Positions 1-5,451 of a DNA stretch of 5,451 nucleotides are shown here, in pieces. Under the pieces are notes generated by a model, which made no database searches, was not told the origin of the DNA, and worked only from the letters and a program-made list of their open reading frames with translations. Origin of the DNA: JAGQLF01 sp964635995 (lineage in GTDB: Bacteria > Patescibacteriota > Dojkabacteria > J137); contig CAZWRA010000050.1 of the NCBI GenBank assembly GCA_964635995.1, forward strand, positions 1 to 5,451. The letters run 5' to 3'. A program made the translations under genes and the position numbers. Every line of letters starts with the position of its first letter. Position 1 is the stretch's first letter.

Positions 1-939
1 AAATCACTTTGTGATTATGTTGGTGGAACAAATATTGACATAAATCCAGAATCAAAAACTAAAGTAAATCCACTTCAATTTTTTTCAAATGATGTGGATT
101 CAAAAGAAACAATGCGAACACATTTAGGTGTTGTAAAAGGATTAATAAAAATCTGGCTTTCAAATAAAACATACAATCGGGGGATTGTGAGCAAAGCAGT
201 AAACGAAGCTTATTTATCTAAAGGAATCATATTAGATGACCCTTCAACATATTTGAATGAACCACCAACAGTCACAGATCTTATTTCAAGTTTTGAAAAG
301 CAAGGTACTGATGGCAAGAGAATCGCTATAGAACTGCTTGAATACTCCAAAAAAGGTGAGCTTGGTGATTTATATGACAATCCAACATCTAGCGATGTTG
401 ATTTCAATTCATCAATGGTGGTTTTCAATATTCAAAAAGTACCTGAAGCTGAGAAGCAAGCATCAATATATTATCTTTCAAATTTCATCTGGCAGAAAGT
501 ACTTGCTGACAGGAAAAAGAAAATTCTAATAATTGATGAAGCACACCTACTTCTCAAAGACGAATCCTCAGCTATTTTTATGGAAAATCTTGTAAGACGA
601 GGTAGAAAATATAACCTTGGCGTTATTTGTATTTCTCAAGATGTTGATGATTTTTTAAATCATCAACAAGGCTCTGTTATAGCAAAAAACGCAGATACAG
701 CATTAATACTTTCTCAAAAGAAACAATCACTTCCAAATCTAATTAAAGCATTTGACTTATCAGAGTCTGAAAGTGAATACATAACTAGATTAACAAAAGG
801 ACAGGCACTTTTTATTAAAGGAAATATTAAGTCTCATACATATATTTATGCCACAGAAGCGGAGAAAAAGATATTTTCTTCTTCAGCGGAAGACTTGGCA
901 AAGTTAGATCAACAAAGAAAAAATGAAGCAGGAAGTTAA
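1..939 (+). CDS. virB4: VirB4-family T4SS ATPase, C-terminal part (5' end outside window)
   Basis: The reading frame is open from base 1 to the TAA at 937-939, giving 312 visible residues. The GTG at 94 is an internal valine, not a start, because coding continues upstream (the residues before it read VGGTNIDINP and NPLQFF, as in VirB4/TraC proteins just after the Walker A domain). The visible part carries a Walker B motif, ILIIDEAH (residues 175-182, bases 523-546). An arginine-rich RRGRK follows (199-203), then the ISQD sensor-like motif (around 211-214). Next come GSVIAKNADTALILSQ and LTKGQALFIKG, all in the order typical of VirB4 C-terminal ATPase domains. Walker A is expected upstream and is not visible. 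Members of the family are cytoplasmic, membrane-associated hexameric ATPases that energise T4SS assembly and substrate transfer. The 3' end overlaps the next gene by 17 bp, which suggests one operon. A TraC-type or archaeal-type VirB4 subclass cannot be separated from this fragment. Confidence 0.9.
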   Translation, partial: KSLCDYVGGTNIDINPESKTKVNPLQFFSNDVDSKETMRTHLGVVKGLIKIWLSNKTYNRGIVSKAVNEAYLSKGIILDDPSTYLNEPPTVTDLISSFEKQGTDGKRIAIELLEYSKKGELGDLYDNPTSSDVDFNSSMVVFNIQKVPEAEKQASIYYLSNFIWQKVLADRKKKILIIDEAHLLLKDESSAIFMENLVRRGRKYNLGVICISQDVDDFLNHQQGSVIAKNADTALILSQKKQSLPNLIKAFDLSESESEYITRLTKGQALFIKGNIKSHTYIYATEAEKKIFSSSAEDLAKLDQQRKNEAGS

Positions 940-1789
940 AAAAAATCTAAAACACGGTTACATATTTTTAATCATTACTTTGATGATTCCTTTTCTTATA
1001 GCTTTGTCTTATGAGATTTATATAAATGGGGGAATTAATATTTCATTTGGGACAACAGATGATAGTAAGCCTATTTTATATCCAGATACATTGCCTCAAG
1101 ATCAGGAAAATAAAAAAGTAACTGTAATAATTCGAAATCTTACTGATGGTTACAAAACCAAAGAAAGCAAGGTTACACTTGTTGGCTTAACTGAAAAAGA
1201 TAATGAGGCGTGGGTTAATGGCAAAAGTGTTAATGTTGCAGGCGATGGTCAGTTTGAAATGCAAATAGATTTAGTTGATGGTGAAAATAAAATTGAAGTT
1301 ATTGCAAAAAATAAAAATGGAGAGGAAGCAAGTCAAATAATAACTATTATAAAAGAAGTCGAAAAGAAAGAAGAACCAAAAGTAGAACCAGCACCACAAC
1401 CTCAAAATAATCCTCCTGTACAAAACAATCCACAACCTACACCAGTTCCAACGCCTACACCTACTCCTGAGCCTCAGCCCACTCCAATTTCAGGTTTAAA
1501 ACTAAGTTGCTCAATTACAAATACAGCTCCAATAGCAGGGGCAAATGTTGCCATTAACTGCACTGTAAGAGATCAGAATAATAATGGGGTTAGTGGTGCT
1601 TTTGGCTATGTAACTGTCAATTGGAAAACAGGAGCTAGTGTTTACACATTATCTCAATCTGATGGTGGTGGAAATATGGCTACGAGTTTTACAGTACCTT
1701 CTGGAAATGCTGGAAGTATTTCAGGAAATGTTCAAGCATCTAAAGATGGCTTAAATGTAAATTCAAATTTTAATTTAAATGTCCAATGA
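923..1789 (+). CDS. Membrane-anchored Ig-like surface protein with proline-rich spacer
   Basis: This 288-residue protein has a short basic N-terminus, a hydrophobic segment at about residues 12-30 (signal anchor or signal peptide), and no other membrane segment, so the rest is probably extracellular. Residues about 64-145 look like a bacterial Ig-like / glucodextranase-B-like domain (VTLVGLTEK, AWVNGKSV, FEMQIDLVDGENKIEVIAKN, then a terminal strand). Residues about 148-190 are a charged and then proline-rich spacer with PTPVPTPTPTP. Residues about 191-288 form a second beta-rich, invasin/Big-1-like domain with Cys196 and Cys213, which could pair. The ATG at 923 puts the membrane segment at the usual distance from the N-terminus, but no Shine-Dalgarno is visible; translation may be coupled to the upstream gene through the 17-bp overlap. 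Its place between VirB4 and a cell-wall hydrolase suggests a role in the secretion channel, envelope spanning or cell contact. That role is inferred; no catalytic motif is visible. Confidence 0.8.
   Translation: MKQEVKKNLKHGYIFLIITLMIPFLIALSYEIYINGGINISFGTTDDSKPILYPDTLPQDQENKKVTVIIRNLTDGYKTKESKVTLVGLTEKDNEAWVNGKSVNVAGDGQFEMQIDLVDGENKIEVIAKNKNGEEASQIITIIKEVEKKEEPKVEPAPQPQNNPPVQNNPQPTPVPTPTPTPEPQPTPISGLKLSCSITNTAPIAGANVAINCTVRDQNNNGVSGAFGYVTVNWKTGASVYTLSQSDGGGNMATSFTVPSGNAGSISGNVQASKDGLNVNSNFNLNVQ
1376..1492 (+). repeat. Proline-rich low-complexity spacer coding region
   Basis: This C-rich stretch encodes residues 152-190 of the Ig-like protein. It is dominated by PQ, PT and PTP steps, following a Lys/Glu-rich segment. 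It stands out from the A/T-rich surroundings because proline codons (CCA, CCT, CCC) bring many cytosines. It probably forms an extended, rigid spacer between the two beta domains, and its length may vary among relatives. Confidence 0.75.
1786..1789 (+). promoter_or_regulatory. ATGA stop/start overlap (translational coupling)
   Basis: The ATG of the M23 gene (1786-1788) overlaps the TGA of the Ig-like gene (1787-1789). No purine-rich ribosome-binding sequence precedes it; the upstream bases are AT-rich, ending TTTAAATGTCCA. Termination-reinitiation is the simplest way to start this gene, which would tie the amounts of the two proteins together. Confidence 0.7.
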
Positions 1790-2841
1790 ATAATACAACC
1801 GAAAATTCAGGAGGAATGGCAAAGGATACTTTAAAGCAGGTAGACAGTTTTGTTGGAAACAAGCTTGCTTTAGCATCAAATAAAGTTGTTCCAATTGCTG
1901 GACCAATTATTACAAAAATAGTTTGGAAATATAAAGCTGTTGTCATTTTTCTATTTCTTGGACTGCTTTGTTTCGGATGTTTTGCACTGCAATCAATTTC
2001 ATACCAAATGGCAGTAGATGCACGAACCTATCTGGATCAAATTCCAGCTGAACATAAAGATTGTATAAATAAAGCACACGAAAAATACAATATAGAATTT
2101 GAACTCCTAGCATCCTTTGGTCAAGCAATTGCAGAATTTGATATTGAACAAAAAGGTGGGGGACGAGGGTTCTTAGAAATACCTGAAGATTATTGGGCAA
2201 GTCATGGAACTGATGGTAATGAAAACGGAACAATCACTGAAGTTGATTTATGTGATAACTATTTCACACTTGCAAATAAACTTTCAAGCTTAAGTGGTGG
2301 GGCTGAACAAAAAATTGATCAGTATGGTGGAAACAGTAAGGAAACAATCAAAATGGTTTACAACCTTTTTACTGGATTAATCTTTATTCCTTATGGAAAT
2401 CCCCTTGGACTTACAAGAACTGAACTTGCATCTGTAACCTCAGGATACAACGAAACTAGAGTTATTAACGGTATTACAAATGTCCATACAGGAGTTGATA
2501 TTGTGCCTTCAGAAACTTGGTATGCAGAAAACCTAGACAAATCAAATCAAGAGGCTGTAAATAGATCAATCATTATTGGGACTGTTACTAACTTTGAAGA
2601 TTCATATGGAGCTTTATGCTCATATGTTGCGAATACATATTACCGCATTCTCTATTGCCATTGCTCAGCCCATATAGCTGAAAACAACTCTACTGTTAAG
2701 TATGGAGATCCAGTTTGTTTTATGGGGACAACTGGGTTTTCTACAGGGGTACATAACCACGTAGAGGTTTTCCAAAAAGGTGAAAGCGGAGGGTGGGTAA
2801 GAGTCGATCCTTTGCCATTTTTATTTCCTACCAACCAATGA
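1786..2841 (+). CDS. Membrane-anchored peptidoglycan hydrolase: lysozyme-like region plus M23 metallopeptidase
   Basis: This 351-residue protein has a cytoplasmic N-terminus, one membrane segment at about residues 50-72, and an extracellular remainder. Residues about 90-170 resemble a VirB1/SLT lysozyme-like domain: YNIEFELLASFGQAIAEFD, then GFLEIPEDYWASHGTDGNENG and a following helix, matching the usual order of LLA-I-ES, G-MQ-W and G-DGDGDG. The usual catalytic ES is absent at its expected place (Glu117 lies two residues later) and the MQ step reads LE, so this domain may be inactive. Residues about 220-345 are an M23 (LytM-like) zinc endopeptidase with all key residues visible: His234 and Asp238 in HTGVD, His292 in YCHCS, and His323/His325 in GVHNH. 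Cys93 and Cys156 bracket the first domain and could pair. The start overlaps the previous stop as ATGA, with no Shine-Dalgarno. Its likely job is local opening of the cell wall for the T4SS. The M23 call is firm; the first domain is less certain. Confidence 0.88.
   Translation: MNNTTENSGGMAKDTLKQVDSFVGNKLALASNKVVPIAGPIITKIVWKYKAVVIFLFLGLLCFGCFALQSISYQMAVDARTYLDQIPAEHKDCINKAHEKYNIEFELLASFGQAIAEFDIEQKGGGRGFLEIPEDYWASHGTDGNENGTITEVDLCDNYFTLANKLSSLSGGAEQKIDQYGGNSKETIKMVYNLFTGLIFIPYGNPLGLTRTELASVTSGYNETRVINGITNVHTGVDIVPSETWYAENLDKSNQEAVNRSIIIGTVTNFEDSYGALCSYVANTYYRILYCHCSAHIAENNSTVKYGDPVCFMGTTGFSTGVHNHVEVFQKGESGGWVRVDPLPFLFPTNQ
2838..2841 (+). promoter_or_regulatory. ATGA stop/start overlap deciding the initiator start
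   Basis: The ATG at 2838-2840 overlaps the TGA at 2839-2841 that ends the M23 gene, as at the previous junction. No Shine-Dalgarno is visible (upstream TTTCCTACCAACC is pyrimidine-rich). The repeated architecture supports this start over the GTG at 2793 and couples the DNA-binding protein to the secretion genes. Confidence 0.7.
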
Positions 2842-3683
2842 ACACAAATCTAAATAAAGGGAAAATGGAGATTCTTGATAAATCCTTAAAAAAAGGATTT
2901 GCCCAAGTGCCAAGGATAGTTTTGAAAGCTGAAAGGCTTTCTAGAAATGCAAAGTGCCTTTATGCATTATTGCTTGACTATGCATGGCAAAAAGACAGCT
3001 GTTTTCCTGGTCAGGACAAACTTGCCAAAGATTTGTGCATCAGTGAGAGAACAATCAGAAGAGATCTGATTGAGCTAAAAGAATATGGACTTATTGATTG
3101 GAATCAAAGAGGAAAGAATAAAACAAATCTTTATTATATTTTACCTATTGATACTTTTGACAAAAGTGACCAGACAAAAATGACTGATCCAGAGAGGACA
3201 AATTTGACCGCACAGGATGGGACAAAGATGTCCGACATAATAGAAGAAGAGAATAATACTCAAAGTAAATATACTCAGTCGTTATCGTTACAGAAACAAA
3301 ACGAAGATTTAAAAGATTCTTCAAAAACCAAGCTCTTTTTGACTCTCGATAAATCAAAAATTGATTTTGATAGTTTTGATCCTGAAGCAAAATTATTAGC
3401 AACAGAGCTTAATGATAAAGAGAACATTTTCTATTATCAAAGTTTAATCAGGAAAAGAAATAAAGGTGAAATTACCGATAAACAAATTCAAACAGTTTTA
3501 TGGTCAGTAAAAGACAAAGTTAGAGAAGATCAAGTAGATGGAAAGAACTACTGGAAAAATCCAGGGGCAATGTTTACAAACAGGATTAAAGAAGTTTTAC
3601 AAGGTGGAAAGTTACAAATAAATATTGCTGATCTAGCACAATCCAAGACTATCAAAAGTTCCAATGCTTACGATGATTCTTGA
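2838..3683 (+). CDS. HTH_36-type replication-initiator-like DNA-binding protein
   Basis: The chosen start, ATG at 2838, overlaps the preceding TGA as ATGA and gives 281 residues. An in-frame GTG at 2793 would add 15 residues that merely read through the M23 gene, and ATG 2865 is a shorter alternative. Residues about 18-104 form a winged helix-turn-helix like those in phage and plasmid initiators (HTH_36 / RepA-N-like): FAQVPRIVL, LSRNAKCLYALLLDYA, FPGQDKLAKDLCISERTIRRDLIELKEYGLI, then a wing ending LYYILPI. A polar linker (about 105-165) contains the repeats QTKMT, RTNLT and GTKMS. The C-terminal region (about 185-255) is helical, with YYQSLIRKRNKGEIT and NYWKNPGAMFTNRI, recalling tails of DnaD/O-like replication proteins. 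It most likely binds an origin and recruits host replication proteins; a transcription regulator of the cluster is the alternative. A cluster of 12-bp direct repeats lies inside the linker region, which supports the initiator reading. Confidence 0.78.
   Translation: MNTNLNKGKMEILDKSLKKGFAQVPRIVLKAERLSRNAKCLYALLLDYAWQKDSCFPGQDKLAKDLCISERTIRRDLIELKEYGLIDWNQRGKNKTNLYYILPIDTFDKSDQTKMTDPERTNLTAQDGTKMSDIIEEENNTQSKYTQSLSLQKQNEDLKDSSKTKLFLTLDKSKIDFDSFDPEAKLLATELNDKENIFYYQSLIRKRNKGEITDKQIQTVLWSVKDKVREDQVDGKNYWKNPGAMFTNRIKEVLQGGKLQINIADLAQSKTIKSSNAYDDS
3159..3232 (+). repeat. Four iteron-like direct repeats, consensus GACAAAnnTGAC
   Basis: Four 12-bp direct repeats lie inside the initiator-like gene. 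They are GACAAAAGTGAC (3159-3170), GACAAAAATGAC (3173-3184), GACAAATTTGAC (3197-3208) and GACAAAGATGTC (3221-3232). The first three match the consensus fully and the fourth has one change. Start-to-start spacings are 14, 24 and 24 bp. Copies 2-4 share one reading frame and encode TK/N-M/L-T/S; copy 1 is in another frame and encodes DKSD, so a protein repeat alone does not explain the set. An A-rich, purine-rich stretch follows (about 3237-3276). The layout resembles lambda O, whose gene contains its own iterons. Function as an origin is inferred. Confidence 0.6.
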
Positions 3684-3726
3684 AAGTTATTAACCCTATA
3701 TTTTACTTATTAACTTTTTCTAATTT
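3684..3726 (+). promoter_or_regulatory. 43-bp intergenic gap with duplicated TTATTAAC motif
   Basis: This is the longest gap in the window. TTATTAAC occurs at 3687-3694 and again at 3707-3714, exactly 20 bp apart (about two helical turns). With its preceding base the first copy reads GTTATTAAC, a perfect 4+1+4 palindrome; the second reads CTTATTAAC, one base off. A TATATTTT element lies between them (3697-3704). A TTGAAA at 3680-3685 could be a -35 box, but the best-spaced -10 (TTACTT, 3703-3708) is weak. The arrangement could be an operator/promoter for the SSB-like and coupling-protein-like genes. No hairpin terminator is visible. Confidence 0.35.
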
Positions 3727-4401
3727 ATGGCTACACAAAAAATATTTTTAAAAGGGATGCTTACAGAAAACCCTATCTTTACTAAAACAAAAGATGATAA
3801 AGAATATGTTGAAATAAAGTTCAATCAGATTTTTAAAAATGTTGATAAAGATAAAAACACGTCCGAGACTAAAATAATATTTAACTGCTATTTTTTATCT
3901 GACTTAGAGAAACTTCAGAATTTTGAAGATAAAGATCTTGTCGAAATAATTGGAGACTATAAGCAAATTTCTTCTGGTAAAGAGATTATTCATGAGATCT
4001 ATGCGGAATCAATAAGAAAAATTGATGAGAAGGAGAAACAAGCACCTCAAATAGAAGTATTCGGAAATTTGATTTCTGATGCTGAATTAAAAGAATCATA
4101 TAAAGGAAATTCATATTTAAAAACTGCTATTGCTTCCAACTTAAGCTTTAAAGATGGAGATGATAAGGAAACTGAAATTGCCACTTTCTATAACCTACTT
4201 TACATCTCTGAAAATGCCGAAGACTCATCAATTTATAAAAAAGGTGATTTTGTAAGAGTTAAAGGCAGATTACAAATCCAGCTATATAAATCTAAAGATG
4301 GAAAACTGAAAACAAATAATACAGTTTTTGTTTCAGAGATTACAAAAGATGAATACAGTTCTGAAAGGTTAATTATTCAAGATGAATTAAAAAAACAATA
4401 A
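3727..4401 (+). CDS. Probable single-stranded-DNA-binding protein with two tandem OB folds
   Basis: This 224-residue soluble protein is rich in Lys, Glu and Asp. It appears to contain two SSB-like OB-fold domains. The first (about 4-100) has KIFLKGMLTENPIFTKTKDDKEYVEIKF, a FNCYFL strand, DLVEIIGDYKQ and a terminal strand IHEIYAESI. The second (about 108-206) repeats the layout: IEVFGNLISDAELKESYKGNSYLKTAIAS, TFYNLLYIS, KGDFVRVKGRLQIQLYKSKDGK, then TVFVSEI. The KGDFVRVKGRL step is characteristic of SSB and related OB folds. The usual acidic SSB tail ending in DDLPF-like residues is absent; the protein ends ELKKQ. No Shine-Dalgarno precedes the ATG. Its place beside an initiator-like gene fits a role in coating single strands during replication or transfer. 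It is identified by strand pattern rather than by invariant residues, so a distinct OB-fold family is possible. Confidence 0.65.
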   Translation: MATQKIFLKGMLTENPIFTKTKDDKEYVEIKFNQIFKNVDKDKNTSETKIIFNCYFLSDLEKLQNFEDKDLVEIIGDYKQISSGKEIIHEIYAESIRKIDEKEKQAPQIEVFGNLISDAELKESYKGNSYLKTAIASNLSFKDGDDKETEIATFYNLLYISENAEDSSIYKKGDFVRVKGRLQIQLYKSKDGKLKTNNTVFVSEITKDEYSSERLIIQDELKKQ

Positions 4402-4404
4402 TTT

Positions 4405-5451
4405 ATGGAAACTATCAGTTTTATAAAATCTATATTAGAAAATGAAGTGGTTGCATTAGTAACTATAACTTCGCTATCTTTATCTTTCTTGTATTTATTT
4501 CAATATGGGCTACGAGTTGTTTTATCAAAACAAAGAGCTATCAAAGAAAAAGGATTTTTAATGCAGATAGTTCCTCCTAAGTATCAAACTGATGAAATGC
4601 AGGATGTTAGAGGTGTTAGATTTGCATTGCAAAGATTTTTCGATGATCTTACTGCCTCGACAAAAAATCAAAGAGTATCTTTTGAGATATCTTCTGATAA
4701 ATCGGGAATAAAATTTCTGGTTTGGACACCAACAAAGAAAATGCAAAGTTTGATTAAGCAAAGCTTACAAACAACTTACCAGCACAGAATTAAATTTATA
4801 GAACTTGAAACAGATATGCTATCTGGTTTTAATAAATACAATTCTAAATGTTCTGAATACAAGACACTAAAACATTCAGTTTATCTTTTAATGGATTTAA
4901 AAGACTTTGATGCTGTTGATCCTGTCGAAGGTATTTTGAATTCAATGACTGGTTTAAAGGGAGATGAAAAAATGTATTTTCAAGTTGTTTTATCACCTGC
5001 AAAAAGAGATATGCGATCGATTGCTAAAGCAAAAGAAAACTTTAGAGTCAAAAAATCGGATATTACTTGGAGTTATATGTTTTTCAGAAGGTTTGAATCG
5101 TATTTGCTTTACTTTATCCCACTACTTCCTTTCTTGTTTATTATGCTGATTTCTGAAATTATGAAGCTTGGTAGTTCAAAACAAAGTTTAGACCCAATAC
5201 TTTCATTACCTGATTCTGACCCAAGAAAAGTTTTGGCACAATCTGAAGAAGTTGATGATTTTAATAAGCAGTTGAATGAAAAGTTCAAAACTCCATTTTA
5301 TTCATATATCAGAGTTCTTGTTTCGGGAGGTGATGAGAATCAAAAAATGGGACAGTTTGATCAAGCACTAGAAACTATGAAAAGTACTTCATTAAACAGC
5401 TTGGTCAGGAAAAATAAAAATAGACTTTCTGATATGCAGTCCAGATACATT
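4405..5451 (+). CDS. T4SS coupling-protein-like membrane protein, N-terminal part (3' end outside window)
   Basis: From the ATG at 4405 the frame stays open to the window edge (349 residues, no stop). A hydrophobic segment lies at about residues 14-33 and a second at about 233-250 (YLLYFIPLLPFLFIMLI). Between them are features I associate with the N-terminal region of conjugative coupling proteins in Patescibacteria: VSFEISSDKSGIKFLVWTPT, a following helix ending TTYQHRIKFIE, then a DPVEGILNSMTGL step and YFQVVLSPAKRDMRSIAKA. A third block (about 292-349) with TPFYSYIRVLVSG and NSLVRKNKNR continues the pattern. The ATPase part with Walker motifs would lie downstream of the window. Such proteins sit in the membrane and feed the DNA-relaxase complex to the T4SS. 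The start is 3 bp after the previous stop, without a Shine-Dalgarno, in the context TAATTTATGG. The coupling-protein label rests on remembered family resemblance and needs the missing C-terminus. Confidence 0.65.
   Translation, partial: METISFIKSILENEVVALVTITSLSLSFLYLFQYGLRVVLSKQRAIKEKGFLMQIVPPKYQTDEMQDVRGVRFALQRFFDDLTASTKNQRVSFEISSDKSGIKFLVWTPTKKMQSLIKQSLQTTYQHRIKFIELETDMLSGFNKYNSKCSEYKTLKHSVYLLMDLKDFDAVDPVEGILNSMTGLKGDEKMYFQVVLSPAKRDMRSIAKAKENFRVKKSDITWSYMFFRRFESYLLYFIPLLPFLFIMLISEIMKLGSSKQSLDPILSLPDSDPRKVLAQSEEVDDFNKQLNEKFKTPFYSYIRVLVSGGDENQKMGQFDQALETMKSTSLNSLVRKNKNRLSDMQSRYI

Noticed and set aside
94..96. GTG at 94 as a start for the VirB4 gene
   Set aside because: The frame is open to base 1 and the upstream residues fit VirB4; the gene is simply cut by the window edge.
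2793..2837. GTG at 2793 as the start of the initiator-like gene
   Set aside because: It would create a 49-bp overlap encoding 15 residues that show no family resemblance, while ATG 2838 forms the same ATGA junction as the preceding gene pair.
1787..2841. Recoding of TGA as glycine (Gracilibacteria/Absconditabacteria code)
   Set aside because: Three genes end at TGA exactly where the next ATG begins or where a gap starts. Reading through the first gives only about 15 more codons with no family resemblance.
3015..3026. GACAAACTTGCC, a possible fifth iteron copy 144 bp upstream of the cluster
   Set aside because: It has one mismatch and lies alone inside the conserved HTH-coding region; a single near-match of this kind could occur by chance in a window this size.
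3281..3289. TTATCGTTA as a DnaA box
   Set aside because: It matches TTATCCACA at only six of nine positions, mainly the first five, so it is not supportable in AT-rich DNA.
3145..3402. Reverse-strand open frames (for example 3402-3145, 2233-1943, 4761-4558, 428-210)
   Set aside because: They lie entirely inside well-supported + strand genes, have no recognisable domains and are explained as antisense shadows.
3680..3708. Classical sigma70 promoter TTGAAA-17-TTACTT before the SSB-like gene
   Set aside because: The -35 overlaps the preceding stop and the -10 is poor; it is kept only as a weak possibility within the intergenic entry.
4964..5149. Small + strand open frame in another frame within the coupling-protein-like gene
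   Set aside because: It overlaps the continuous 349-codon frame that carries recognisable features and has no features of its own.

Overview
This AT-rich window (roughly one third G+C by eye) is packed tightly with genes that all read on the + strand. It looks like the interior of a conjugation / type IV secretion (T4SS) cluster with its own DNA-replication module. Six protein genes are present, and the first and last are cut by the window edges. In order they are: the C-terminal half of a VirB4-type ATPase; a membrane-anchored Ig-like surface protein with a proline-rich spacer; a membrane-anchored cell-wall hydrolase (degenerate lysozyme/transglycosylase-like region plus intact M23 metallopeptidase); a helix-turn-helix replication-initiator-like protein; a protein with two predicted SSB-like OB folds; and the N-terminal half of a large membrane protein resembling the N-terminal region of T4SS coupling (VirD4/TraD-like) ATPases.

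The gene set and order (VirB4, Ig-like protein, M23/lysozyme protein, HTH_36 protein, coupling-protein-like gene), the lysine/asparagine-rich proteins and the very short intergenic gaps suggest a Candidate Phyla Radiation (Patescibacteria) bacterium. That assignment is an inference from memory of family resemblance. TGA acts as a stop in three genes, which argues against the TGA-as-glycine lineages (Absconditabacteria, Gracilibacteria).

The first four genes overlap (17 bp, then ATGA, then ATGA) and probably form one translationally coupled unit. VirB4 would power the export apparatus, the hydrolase would open the peptidoglycan, and the Ig-like protein may contact the envelope or the recipient cell. 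A 43-bp gap with a duplicated TTATTAAC motif then precedes the SSB-like gene, and the coupling-protein-like gene follows after 3 bp. None of the five visible start codons has a clear Shine-Dalgarno sequence, and the last two share the identical context TAATTTATGG.

The most notable signal is a cluster of four 12-bp direct repeats (GACAAAnnTGAC) inside the initiator-like gene, between its DNA-binding domain and its C-terminal region. The first copy lies in a different reading frame from the other three, so similarity at the DNA level is not explained by a protein repeat alone. This resembles iterons embedded in an initiator gene, as in lambda O, and suggests that the replication origin of a mobile element may lie here. 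No tRNA, rRNA, CRISPR array, insertion sequence or convincing terminator was seen.
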